Counted from the stretch's first letter, positions 47,501-55,125 are shown. The stretch is 64,000 nucleotides of DNA from Pontibacter deserti (GCF_023630255.1 NZ_JALPRS010000001.1:806001-870000), one strand, 5' to 3'. Made by a program: numbers and translations. The notes: generated from the letters alone by a model not told the origin.

Positions 47501-48084
47501 TAAGCAGTAGGGGCTACGACCCGGAGATGCCTCTTTACAAGGTTGATTTTGAGAGTCCGCATATAGTCTACAACAAAGGTATGGTAGTGATGCACCAACT
47601 GGAGCAGCTGATAGGCGAGACCAAGGTGAATGAGGCCTTGAAAGCCTTTTACTGCAAGTATAAATTTCCGAATCCGGCTCCAAGATCTACTGATCTGTTA
47701 AACTGTTTTTATGCTGTAGCTCCTGCTAGTGCACATGCCAAAATAGATGAACTGTTCAAGCAAATTATCACTTATGACGCCAAAGTTGAAGGTGTAAGTA
47801 TCAGAAAGCAACCGGATGGCACTTATGAAACAATCTTTACGGCAAGCATTCAAAAGTATAGCACAACAGAGAAAGGGAAAAAGTATACGATAGCTCCTGA
47901 TCCATTTCTGGAAGTTGGCGTGATGACCTCAAAAGGCAATCAGGTTGTAAAGCGGTTCCGGGTGCAAAACAGCAGGATTACAGGTACTTTTTTAACCTCT
48001 AAAAAGCCACAACTCCTGGTACTTGATCCACTACTGAAAAACATGGAAGTATTTCCAAAAGATAATGAAAAGGTAATTCCTTAA
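44536..48084 (+). CDS. ABC permease fused to M1 aminopeptidase domain (system 2)
   Basis: This 1182-aa protein has the same layout as 13237-16824: membrane helices at about residues 15-265 and 310-575, then an M1-type peptidase domain (about 620-1175). The zinc motif HELAHLWWG is intact, with the third ligand Glu in SLMTETLAQYTEL. The aminopeptidase half most likely faces the periplasm. Overall similarity to system 1 is clear, but the sequences have diverged well beyond a recent duplication. A start at the ATG two codons on (44542) is possible. It is followed after 45 bases by a WD40 lipoprotein gene in the same direction, which may belong to the system. Confidence 0.93.
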   Translation: MLMYLTRFELLYQLRKPLTYVALLSFLLFGFMMGSVRHLPYPDVYRNAPYSITYMVGILTLGIIFPVTVTVAQSFLKDREFKFEGILYATPIGKSSYLSSQFIALFGTSLFILCVGALGILIGAYMPWLPAAERGSFTAIHYVWPVLVLAIPNIILCIAFTASIAWLSKSSLGVYTAGLLLYILYITGSIFSNSPLMAGASPASPEAMALMAKLDPFGLAAFFEQTRYWTIENRNANLLKLSGNFMINRILWLGVSIVIVALSYRIFSFRSIKTSAPKKGSKLKAVEELPATYKPINVELKSSIHILKSSWSLTRIDLSQVVRGIPFVLILLMVTGLLIIETANKIDGGTRFAAHFAHSSLMATAIFETVPFMGTLILLFYSSELLWKSKSVNFLAIVSSTPVSNVALYLSKLITLGLIVFGLVLWSVVVAVAVQFYYQYTIIEWQVYTSLLYYIGLPLVLLTILLLFVQNLFANKYLALLASAIVVLLLNSKLGVALGIKHPLLRFANTLEVPLFQMNGFDNYGMAFRWQMFHEISVAVILLIITVMLWNRNQVATLIRRTRGVRFNPAATVLIGFAAVLLLSSSVFIYRQVAADPESINQKEKFDWRYAYELKYKTYESLPQPSITHVTTTIDLYPGEHRYEVKGKYKAVNREAVSIDSLLISVDQNIELTSLKIENASLVREDKAFGHNIYYLRKPLVPQDSITIAFSFTAAWSPLQQHVPTNAILSNGSFMRISRYFPVLGYQPENEIDNVKERLERGLPEQEPLRHALADALDDYQFIILDAVVSTDEDQTPLGVGELVGSWKKQGRNYARFKTDRPIPFRFAVASAKYKVKKDSFQDIAIEVYYDARHYQNVDRLIENAKATLAYGHNNFGPFPHKSIRFAEISSYATGFAATAYPTIIFSKEDQGFQADLRKGDEQDITNQLAGHELAHLWWGSAQVNPDIREGHSLMTETLAQYTELMLYRRAHGFTKSLELLKVHLDLYLSSRGYDPEMPLYKVDFESPHIVYNKGMVVMHQLEQLIGETKVNEALKAFYCKYKFPNPAPRSTDLLNCFYAVAPASAHAKIDELFKQIITYDAKVEGVSIRKQPDGTYETIFTASIQKYSTTEKGKKYTIAPDPFLEVGVMTSKGNQVVKRFRVQNSRITGTFLTSKKPQLLVLDPLLKNMEVFPKDNEKVIP

Positions 48085-48129
48085 CGCTTGTTCGTGTCAT
48101 CACATTCATCAATTTTCTAATCAACTTTT

Positions 48130-49197
48130 ATGAAAAAATCATCTTTTAAGGTATTTGTAAGCAGAAAGCATTTGCTTATACTTTTTGCGCTGCTTCTTGG
48201 CTCCAATATACTCTTCTCCTGTAATGCCCAATCCCCTGAAACTAAAGGAAAAATGGCTACGCTGTATCAGGCCTATCAGATGCATAAGGCAAGTATATGG
48301 GATGTAAAATTTAGTCCTGACAGTAAATACCTGGCCAGCGCAAGTATAGATAGCACAGCTAAGATTTTTCTGGTGGAGAATGGCCAGGTTGTGCAGAATT
48401 TAAAGCACCCTATAGGCGTTACATCCATTGCTTTTAGTCCCGATGGAGCCTATGTAGTGACCAGTTGCTACGACGCTATAATCAGGCTATGGCGGGTTGC
48501 AGACGGGGCGCTCGTCAGAACTTATTTAGGACACGAAAATACGGTTTGGGACGTAACTTTTAGCCCGGATGGAAGCATGTTAGCAAGTTGCGGAGAAGAT
48601 AAAAAAATTAGGTTGTGGAATGTTGAAAGCGGTGCATTGATAAAGGCATTTGAAGGACATACCTTAAATATTTGGTCTGTGGCTTTTAGTCCGGATGGGC
48701 ATACTTTGGCAAGCGGCAGCTTTGATGCAACTGTAAAGGTTTGGGATGTACAAACTGGTAAATCATTAACTACACTATCTGACCATAAACAAGCCATCAT
48801 CTCAGTTGCTTTTAGTCCTGATGGTACAAAGCTGGCTAGTGGCAGCGATGATAAATCCGTGAAAATCTGGAGTACTTATGACTGGCGTTTACAACAGGGT
48901 TTAACAGGAGGAGCTGAGTGTGTCTATTCCGTCGCTTTTAGCCCCGACGGAAAATATTTACTGAGTGGCAGCCGGGACAAAGGACCTATTGGTGAGCTTA
49001 TACAAAATGTCTTTGGCCATTCAGAAGTGAACAAGGAAACAACTGTCCGGCTCTGGGACATAGAAAATGGAAGGCTTTTAGATGCGTATTCTGAGAATGC
49101 AAACGAAGTGAATGCGGTTGCTTTTAGCAATGATGGAAAATGGATGGCAAGTGGAAGCCAAGACAAAAAAGTCGTGGTTTGGCGGTTTTTAAAGTAG
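48130..49197 (+). CDS. WD40-repeat lipoprotein
   Basis: This 355-aa protein has a lipoprotein signal (LLILFALLLGSNILFSC, Cys at about 31), then seven WD40 repeats filling residues 50-355, enough for one closed propeller. Repeats carry the core xVAFSPDGxxLASGSxDxxVxxW. Blade 6 has an insertion of about 20 residues (GPIGELIQNVFGHSEVNKET). The last blade ends at the C-terminus. WD40 propellers act as protein-binding platforms; this one is anchored in the inner or outer membrane. It lies 45 bases after the ABC-M1 permease gene without a terminator, so it may be a periplasmic subunit or docking protein of that system (inference). Confidence 0.92.
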   Translation: MKKSSFKVFVSRKHLLILFALLLGSNILFSCNAQSPETKGKMATLYQAYQMHKASIWDVKFSPDSKYLASASIDSTAKIFLVENGQVVQNLKHPIGVTSIAFSPDGAYVVTSCYDAIIRLWRVADGALVRTYLGHENTVWDVTFSPDGSMLASCGEDKKIRLWNVESGALIKAFEGHTLNIWSVAFSPDGHTLASGSFDATVKVWDVQTGKSLTTLSDHKQAIISVAFSPDGTKLASGSDDKSVKIWSTYDWRLQQGLTGGAECVYSVAFSPDGKYLLSGSRDKGPIGELIQNVFGHSEVNKETTVRLWDIENGRLLDAYSENANEVNAVAFSNDGKWMASGSQDKKVVVWRFLK

Positions 49198-49714
49198 CTG
49201 AATGGATTAAATTATTTTGACTGCAATATATATAGTCTCTTCTCCTTCTCACATTTAATGAATGAAGGGTCCTCTGACATAGATAAATTGGTTAAATAGG
49301 CAACTGTTCCTGATTGTTCACCATATATAGTCGGATAGTGTATAAAGGTAAGATATAAAAAGAGAGAGCAAATAGCAGCTATAATCCCCTTTGTTACTCT
49401 CGAAATAAAATACTGTTTACTTATTTAAGTAAGCGATATTTAAAGCTTTCGAAATAGGCCAAAGAATGGAATAATCATACCTTATGCTTGGGGACTTGGT
49501 GGGGTTGTATGAGAATTTGGGGATTAATGTTCCTCCTAACTATATCAGTAAAGCACCTCATTTAACAGTTTCCGCAAACTGGATGAGGAAGTTTCTATGA
49601 CTCCTTGTGGTAGTAATACCTTGACAGATGAAAAACCATTGATGATGAAAAACTATTGATTAAATACTTTGTTAAGAGTCTGCTGAAAGCAATCATTAAC
49701 TATAAATACTATTA
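49198..49714. other. intergenic stretch, 517 bases
   Basis: No gene of normal size is present. A 38-codon frame at 49484-49600 (MLGDLVGLYENLGINVPPNY, and so on) reads like a folded-protein fragment, but I cannot assign it. No terminator is evident after the WD40 gene. Confidence 0.4.
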
Positions 49715-50725
49715 ATGGAACTAAGAAAATTAGGTAATTCAGATGTAAAGGTAACACCAATGGCTTTTGGTGCCTGGGCTATTGGTGGATGGATGTGGGG
49801 TGGAGCTGAGGAACAGGCTGCTATCCGTGCCATTAAAGCTGCTTTTGATGCAGGTATCACAACTATAGATACTGCTCCTGTGTATGGATTTGGCCGCAGT
49901 GAAGAGCTAGTAGGTAAGGCACTGGCAGGTATCCCCCGTGAGCAATATCAGATATTAACCAAGTTTGGCATGAACTGGCAAACCGAACAGGGAGAGTATT
50001 TCTTTGATTCTGTCGATAATGATGGAAGGCCGTTTAAAATGTATAAATGGGCATCAAAGGAAAAAGTGGTGCAGGAGTGTGAAGCTAGTCTGCGCCGCCT
50101 TAAAACAGATTATATCGATCTTTTCCAAATTCACTGGCCTGATGCTACTACCCCTATTAGCGAAACATTTGAAGCAGTGCAACGCCTGATAGAACAAGGC
50201 AAAGTAAGAGCTGCAGGCGTGTGCAATTATAATATAGCACAGGTCGTAGAAGCATTAGAGACCATTCAATTAGTATCAAACCAGGTACCGTATTCCATGA
50301 TCAATCGTGGTATTGAAAAAGATGTTATGCCGCAGGCAATTGAGAAAGGGTTAGGTATTATTCCTTACAGCCCTTTACAAAGGGGGCTGCTGACGGGTAA
50401 GATAAGAACTGGGCATAAGTTTAATGAAGGTGATACCAGAGAGGGAAATATTTTTTATACAGATGAAAACATACGTCGAACGCAGGCACTTTTGGATGTG
50501 ATAAGACCTATTGCTGAAAAGTATAATATAACTTTAGGGCAGTTGGTGATTAACTGGACGATACACCGGCCAGGAGTTGCCTGTGTATTGGTAGGAGCCC
50601 GAGACGAACAGCAGGTGGCTGACAATGCGAAAGCTTTGGAGTTCACCCTGACTTCTGAAGAATTAAATGCTATTACTGCCGCTGCTGATAAATTCAGTCT
50701 GGCACCGTTAACTCCGGAAGTATAA
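49715..50725 (+). CDS. aldo/keto reductase
   Basis: This 336-aa NADP-dependent oxidoreductase of the AKR superfamily has a TIM barrel with the catalytic tetrad visible: Asp52 and Tyr57 in TIDTAPVYG, Lys83 in LTKFG, and His in FQIHWPD. The C-terminal cofactor motif is VLVGARDEQQVADN. It belongs to the general AKR type acting on aldehydes or sugars; the substrate is unknown. No neighbours support a pathway. The stop codon is embedded in GAAGTATAAA, and a hairpin terminator follows within 11 bases. Confidence 0.93.
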   Translation: MELRKLGNSDVKVTPMAFGAWAIGGWMWGGAEEQAAIRAIKAAFDAGITTIDTAPVYGFGRSEELVGKALAGIPREQYQILTKFGMNWQTEQGEYFFDSVDNDGRPFKMYKWASKEKVVQECEASLRRLKTDYIDLFQIHWPDATTPISETFEAVQRLIEQGKVRAAGVCNYNIAQVVEALETIQLVSNQVPYSMINRGIEKDVMPQAIEKGLGIIPYSPLQRGLLTGKIRTGHKFNEGDTREGNIFYTDENIRRTQALLDVIRPIAEKYNITLGQLVINWTIHRPGVACVLVGARDEQQVADNAKALEFTLTSEELNAITAAADKFSLAPLTPEV

Positions 50726-50735
50726 ATGATTATAA

Positions 50736-50762
50736 AAGGCAGACTAGTTAATGGTCTGCCTT
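50736..50762 (+). terminator. terminator after aldo/keto reductase
   Basis: AAGGCAGAC (50736-50744) pairs perfectly with GTCTGCCTT (50754-50762) across a 9-nt loop. ATTTAAAA follows. Confidence 0.8.
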
Positions 50763-50841
50763 ATTTAAAAATATGGTGTTGGTTTGGTTTCTTTCCTAGG
50801 CACAAGTTCTGCTCCAGAAGACTTGCTGAAAAATATTGCCT

Positions 50842-50982
50842 ATGTACACTCCTCCGACCTCTTTCAACAATGCAGAAGAGCAAGGACCAACTTTCAAGTA
50901 TACTTACACAGATGACCAGCCTTTTCAGCCAGATACAGCAGTTTTTGGAGCAAAAAGAAAAAGGGAAAAGCGATCTAAATAA
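50842..50982 (+). CDS. small protein or gene remnant, 46 aa
   Basis: ATG at 50842 opens 46 codons ending TAA at 50980-50982. The product begins MYTPPTSFNNAEEQGPTFKY and ends in a basic tail KRKREKRSK. The frame is closed upstream by a TGA a few codons before. A good terminator hairpin overlaps the stop codon, which argues that something is transcribed and ends here. It is either a genuine small basic protein or the tail of a lost gene. No family is recognised. Confidence 0.4.
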   Translation: MYTPPTSFNNAEEQGPTFKYTYTDDQPFQPDTAVFGAKRKREKRSK

Positions 50983-50996
50983 TCACTTTTCCCTTT
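50960..50996 (+). terminator. terminator at the edge of the accessory region
   Basis: AAAGGGAAAAGCGA (50960-50973) pairs with TCACTTTTCCCTTT (50983-50996), with one mismatch and a 9-nt loop. It ends the 46-codon ORF and is the last core-like feature before the integrase. Confidence 0.75.
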
Positions 50997-51021
50997 CAGT
51001 AGTCCGTAGGGCAACATCATA

Positions 51022-51133
51022 TGATAACATCTGATAAAAAGTGCAAGTATCTGCTAACAAAAGTGCTTATATTCAATTTAAACGCATATTTGTTATTACA
51101 TCTTATCCGATGTTAGCAGGTGTTATAAAATGT
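51022..51133. repeat. left cluster of arm-type-like motifs
   Basis: Variants of TAACATCTG / CAGATGTTA occur here: GATAACATCTGATAA at about 51022, TATCTGCTAACA at about 51048, and GATGTTAGCAGGTGTTATAA at about 51109. Related copies lie behind the integrase gene. They resemble the repeated arm sites that tyrosine integrases bind near att. Confidence 0.5.
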
Positions 51134-51215
51134 TTTGTTACTTTTTTGTTACTCTTGTTGCTTTCTTGTAGGTTTGGATCAGCTTCAAAACAGCTGCTAA
51201 AAATCCAACTGCAAC

Positions 51216-52403
51216 ATGGCAAAAAAGACAACTGAATCCACTCCTGAAAAGACACCACAAACCCGTGTGGTAGTAAAAGGAAAGCTGGTAAAACTACGCG
51301 CTAGGAAAATGCCTAAGGGTGGTGAATCGCTTTACCTAGACTACAACGAAAATGGCAAGCGCAAGTACGACTTTTTAGGGCTCCACCTAACAGAGAACCC
51401 GAAGACCAGCAAAGAGCGCCAGCAGAACAAAGACAATCAACTATTAGCCGAGCGCATACGGTCCGAGCGCGAATTACAGCTTTCCAAGAACACGCTCATC
51501 GTCAAAGCATCCGTTCAGCGCAAGGCGGACTTTCTACTGTATTTGAAAGAATATACTGAAGCGTATCCAAAGAAAGATAAACGTGTGATCAAGGCCATGG
51601 CCAGCCAGTTCAAGAAGTTTGTAGGAGAGCCGCCTATCTTTCCTTTCTCTGAAATTACGGTGCGTTTGTGTTCCCGCTTCCGAATGCATTTAGAGCTAAA
51701 CTGCAAAGGCTCTACCCCCTATAACTACTTCAAAAAGTTTCGTAAAGTAATCAAGCAGGCCGTGAAAGACGGGATTATCGGCTATAACCCGGCTGAAGAT
51801 GTAGAGAACCGCTATACTGAAGGCATTGAAAAAGATGTGCTTACCACTGATGAAATACAGAAGATGGCCGATAAGGAGTGTTTCCTGCCGGAAGTAAAAC
51901 GAGCCTTTCTGTTTAGCTGCGTGACGGGCCTTCGCTTTTGCGATGTAAAGGAACTGGAATGGAAGTCTATTGCTGATAACGTGATGCGTTTAAAGCAGCA
52001 GAAAACAAGCAAGGATGTAGTGATCAACTTAAATTCTTCAGCGCTAAAACTGCTGGGCAAAAGACCTAAGCCAAAAGTTAAAGCTACCGGAAAGAAAAAA
52101 GATAAGGTAGCAGCTGTCCCTGAAGTACAAGATGAACGCCAATTGGTTTTTACGCTTCCAACTAGTAACACCTGCAATAAACATTTGCAAAGCTGGGCAA
52201 AAAAAGCAGGTATAGAGAAGAAAGTGACCTGGCACTGTGCCCGCCACTCCTTTGGCACCAACCTGTTCATTACAGGAGCAGACATTCGTTCGGTGTCAGG
52301 CTTACTAGGGCACTCCAGCCTGGTAGAAACACAGAAGTATGTACGACTAGTAGAGTCCCTGAAAGAGAAGGCAGTTGATAACCTCCCTGAGATTACTTTT
52401 TAA
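51216..52403 (+). CDS. tyrosine recombinase / integrase
   Basis: This 395-aa site-specific recombinase would insert and excise the element. The N-terminal DNA-binding region includes an Arm-type segment (about 20-90) and a SAM-like core-binding domain (about 105-205). The catalytic residues are all present: Arg240 in GLRFCD, His340 and Arg343 in HCARHSFG, His366 in LLGHSS, and nucleophile Tyr375 in TQKYVRL. The type is that of Bacteroidota conjugative and mobilisable elements. Repeated CAGATGTTA motifs lie on both sides of the gene. A short terminator follows. Confidence 0.94.
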   Translation: MAKKTTESTPEKTPQTRVVVKGKLVKLRARKMPKGGESLYLDYNENGKRKYDFLGLHLTENPKTSKERQQNKDNQLLAERIRSERELQLSKNTLIVKASVQRKADFLLYLKEYTEAYPKKDKRVIKAMASQFKKFVGEPPIFPFSEITVRLCSRFRMHLELNCKGSTPYNYFKKFRKVIKQAVKDGIIGYNPAEDVENRYTEGIEKDVLTTDEIQKMADKECFLPEVKRAFLFSCVTGLRFCDVKELEWKSIADNVMRLKQQKTSKDVVINLNSSALKLLGKRPKPKVKATGKKKDKVAAVPEVQDERQLVFTLPTSNTCNKHLQSWAKKAGIEKKVTWHCARHSFGTNLFITGADIRSVSGLLGHSSLVETQKYVRLVESLKEKAVDNLPEITF

Positions 52404-52430
52404 GAAAGCATGCTATGTTATTTTTATATT

Positions 52431-52460
52431 GAAAAGAAGGTGAACCTAACCTTTTTTTTC
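52431..52460 (+). terminator. terminator after integrase
   Basis: GAAAAGAAGGT (52431-52441) pairs with ACCTTTTTTTTC (52449-52460) around a short loop and carries its own T8 run. It lies 27 bases after the integrase stop. Confidence 0.6.
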
Positions 52461-52982
52461 TTCTGATGTATCAATAGGGAAGTTGAGAAAAATTATTTTA
52501 ATTTTTTTTCAAAGCTTCTTTTTTTCCAATCAGACCATTTTTTGTCAGATGTTATATGTTTCTTAACAGATGTTAACAATGGCGTTGAAATATGAAAATA
52601 TATTAACTTTAATATGTTAATAACCAGTTAGTTATATGTTTGCAGATTTTGAATTTGTCTATAACTTGCAGTGCCAAAATGATAGTATTATTTAATATTA
52701 AATTATTTTTCAATCCTTAAAATTCTATAGCCTATGGTATAAAAGAAGCAGTCACAAATATTTAGAAAGAAGAATTTATTAGCCTAGAAGTTCATTGGAG
52801 GAACCATTACATTGAAACAACGAAGCAATAATCAATTTTTTGAAGAGTAAATACCATACTGGGAAGATTGGCAAAGTAATACCCTAATCCTTTTCCAAAT
52901 TCTTAAGTGGAGCAATGTCTAACTCTTCACAGTTAACCAATAATGCGTTCTATCGAGCAGCATTAGACTAATAAATTTTAAG
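52461..52982. repeat. AT-rich non-coding stretch with right arm-type-like motifs
   Basis: Two further direct copies of CAGATGTTA lie at about 52549-52557 and 52567-52575. The rest of the 579-base gap between integrase and excisionase-like genes is strongly AT-rich, and I see no gene. It would suit an att/regulatory region of the element. Confidence 0.5.
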
Positions 52983-53282
52983 ATGAAATATAACAACGAA
53001 CATAAAAGTAAACCTAATGTTAGGCCTACTATGGAAGAGCGCTTAAACTCTTCTCGGTCTAAGATTTTTAGAGTCCCTGAAGCTGCCGAATACCTCGGTG
53101 TTTCCAGATCACAGATCTATAAACTAACCCGCGAACGGCTCATCAACATATCAAAGCCAGGCGGAAAAATCATCTACATTTCCCAAGAAAGCCTGGATGC
53201 GTACGCTTTAAGCAATGGGTTGAAAACCGTTGAACAAATCGGCGCAGAAGCCTCTCACTATTTGTCTTCCCGTAAATCTTAA
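52983..53282 (+). CDS. excisionase-like HTH_17 protein
   Basis: This 99-aa protein carries one MerR/excisionase-type winged helix (HTH_17): FRVPEAAEYLGVSRSQIYKL, then the wing GGKIIYISQESLDAYAL. Such proteins bend att DNA and steer integrase towards excision, or regulate element genes. The first 28 residues are basic and unstructured. It is the first gene of a tight run (5-base gap to the next). Confidence 0.88.
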   Translation: MKYNNEHKSKPNVRPTMEERLNSSRSKIFRVPEAAEYLGVSRSQIYKLTRERLINISKPGGKIIYISQESLDAYALSNGLKTVEQIGAEASHYLSSRKS

Positions 53283-53287
53283 CGAGT

Positions 53288-53611
53288 ATGAGTACTTTCA
53301 ATCATATTCTAAAGCAGCTCCAGGAGTTGCTAGGGAAAGTTATATCCTATTTTAAGCTTGGCATCGTGCATGATAATGAAGTGGCTAAACAGGAATGTGA
53401 ATCTTGTGATAAATTGTTAAACTGGCGTGGCGCAGTCCAATTGGTCAGCTTTAGTGAAGATTATCGTAGGTCCCTAGTTTCTAATAGAAGAATTAAACAT
53501 AGAAGATTAAAAGGAAGAATCTTCATTCAACGTTCAGAGCTCCTGCGATGGGATAAAAAGTGGAAAGATGATTTATCTGGTAAAGAACCTTTTAAGGAAA
53601 ACCAGATATGA
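53288..53611 (+). CDS. small element protein, probable DNA-binding
   Basis: This 107-aa basic protein is not confidently assigned. The middle (about 55-95) reads LVSFSEDYRRSLVSNRRIKH and RRLKGRIFIQRSELLRWDKK, which has the outline of a degenerate HTH_17 helix-wing unit as in the preceding gene. The N-terminal 50 residues are helical with two Cys (CESC). It lies five bases after the excisionase-like gene and overlaps the next by four (ATGA), so it is in the same operon. Confidence 0.6.
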   Translation: MSTFNHILKQLQELLGKVISYFKLGIVHDNEVAKQECESCDKLLNWRGAVQLVSFSEDYRRSLVSNRRIKHRRLKGRIFIQRSELLRWDKKWKDDLSGKEPFKENQI

Positions 53612-53955
53612 ATGCATCACGAGTAGCCTTAGATGAGTTGAATCTTTTGGTGGAAGAAGCATCCCTATTAGCAGTTGTAAATAAGGAAAAGCTTCTTAGT
53701 TATCTGGCTGAAACCAGCGATAGCCCAGCCATTAGAGAAAGAAGAATTGCTCATGTCATGAAACTGGAGGAGCAGTACGAGGGACTAGTTGCTTTCAGGC
53801 AGCGCTTTCATCAGAGTATGTTGGAAGCGATTGCGGAAATCTATCATGTGCTTTCAAAGGATAAAATGCTGAAAGGCGCTAAACTCATTGTTGAGTATAC
53901 AGATGATAAGTTCAGTCCTACATATCCTTTTCAAATCAATCTTTACTTCATTTAA
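53608..53955 (+). CDS. hypothetical element protein, helical
   Basis: This 115-aa protein of unknown function is largely helical with coiled-coil character (about residues 10-90: ALDELNLLVEEASLLAVVNK, then IRERRIAHVMKLEEQYEGLV). The C-terminus is Tyr- and Phe-rich. Its start overlaps the previous stop (ATGA), so the two are translationally coupled. It lies 12 bases before the RepA-like ATPase gene. Position suggests a replication or mobilisation accessory role. Confidence 0.6.
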   Translation: MNASRVALDELNLLVEEASLLAVVNKEKLLSYLAETSDSPAIRERRIAHVMKLEEQYEGLVAFRQRFHQSMLEAIAEIYHVLSKDKMLKGAKLIVEYTDDKFSPTYPFQINLYFI

Positions 53956-53967
53956 AATTAATTTACA

Positions 53968-55119
53968 GTGATACATACTAATTCATCTGCTGCTGGCAAA
54001 GGGGCCAGCAGCACCCTAGAGCTTATCCGAAACTCCCGGGAACGTTTGCGTCAACGGATAGCGGATAAAATAAAGTTTGCCGACCCATATGTGCTCTTTC
54101 ACGACAAGGGCCTTATTTATCCAAACACAATAAATCTAATCCAGGGAAAGACCGGCTCTCACAAGAGCCGCCTGGTGGAGTTAATCTGCGTCATATTGTT
54201 GGCCCGGAACCCGGAACTGGTAGAGCGCATTTCCTGGGTCAGGCGCGGAAGCAGCACTCAGAAATTCCGTGTGGTTTACATTGATACAGAGCGGAATGAA
54301 AGGGACCAGTTGCCTTACGCCTTGCAGCAAATTCAGCTAAAAGCAGGATACAAGAAAAATGAAAAGCCGGAGAACTTCGATTACTTTTCCTTTATTCAAG
54401 TACCCCGAATGGAAAGACACCAAGCTTTGGAAGACTATTTGCGCCTAGAGCTGAATGCCAAATCGGACGAAGCAGTGGTGGTGGTGTTAGATGTGATCAC
54501 AGACTGCGTTTCCAATTTCAACGATTCGGCTGACAGCATGCAGTTACTGGATTTCTTGAACATGCAAATCTCGCAGCACAACATCACTTTTATCTGTGTG
54601 ATACATGAGAATCCGACGGGTGGAGATAAGCCACGAGGACATGTGGGAACAGAACTACAGAATAAGTCTAGTTCCCAGCTGCAGATCGGCTACGAGCAGG
54701 ATGCCGGAAAGCGCGATACGGAACTTATCCGGGTGTCCACACTCAAGAACAGGGTAAATGCCAAGCAACCACCTGTTTACCTGCGTTATGATGTGCATGA
54801 ACGCGGATTGGTATTGGCTGAAGATGCATTGATTCAGCAGACGATAGACAGTAGGCGGACAAAGGTACCTGCTGCGGACTTGCTTGATTTCCTGAAGGAA
54901 AACCTGCGCGAGCCCATGAGTAGTGCGGATTTGATCGTAATGATCAAAAAGCACTTCGGCTGCAGTCGCGGAACGGCCTTTGACCGCATTAAAGAATTGC
55001 TTCTAGACGGAAACCGGCAACTGATTGCGGCCAATGTGACCGGACCGCGTTTGGAGAAAATTCCGCACGGAAAAAAGGAGCTTTACCACCTTGTTTTTCC
55101 GGGTGTTTTTGAAGAATAA
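53968..55119 (+). CDS. RepA-like AAA ATPase of mobile element
   Basis: This 383-aa protein, with a GTG start, has a RecA/RepA-type ATPase core. The P-loop is GKTGSHKSRL, where His replaces the usual Gly before Lys-Ser. Walker B is VVVVLDVITD, and a CVIHENP motif follows. The C-terminal 80 residues form a winged-helix-like unit (DLIVMIKKHFGCSRGTAFDR). Such proteins serve as replicative helicases or loaders on Bacteroidota mobile elements. It ends the excisionase-led operon; a long hairpin lies seven bases after the stop. Confidence 0.8.
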   Translation: MIHTNSSAAGKGASSTLELIRNSRERLRQRIADKIKFADPYVLFHDKGLIYPNTINLIQGKTGSHKSRLVELICVILLARNPELVERISWVRRGSSTQKFRVVYIDTERNERDQLPYALQQIQLKAGYKKNEKPENFDYFSFIQVPRMERHQALEDYLRLELNAKSDEAVVVVLDVITDCVSNFNDSADSMQLLDFLNMQISQHNITFICVIHENPTGGDKPRGHVGTELQNKSSSQLQIGYEQDAGKRDTELIRVSTLKNRVNAKQPPVYLRYDVHERGLVLAEDALIQQTIDSRRTKVPAADLLDFLKENLREPMSSADLIVMIKKHFGCSRGTAFDRIKELLLDGNRQLIAANVTGPRLEKIPHGKKELYHLVFPGVFEE

Positions 55120-55125
55120 TTGATG

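Noticed and set aside
50726-51034. 102-codon frame after the aldo/keto reductase
   Set aside because: It spans two terminator hairpins and competes with the better 46-codon frame.
51041-51235. 64-codon frame before the integrase
   Set aside because: It overlaps the integrase start and the arm-type repeat cluster; the hydrophobic run arises from T-rich DNA.
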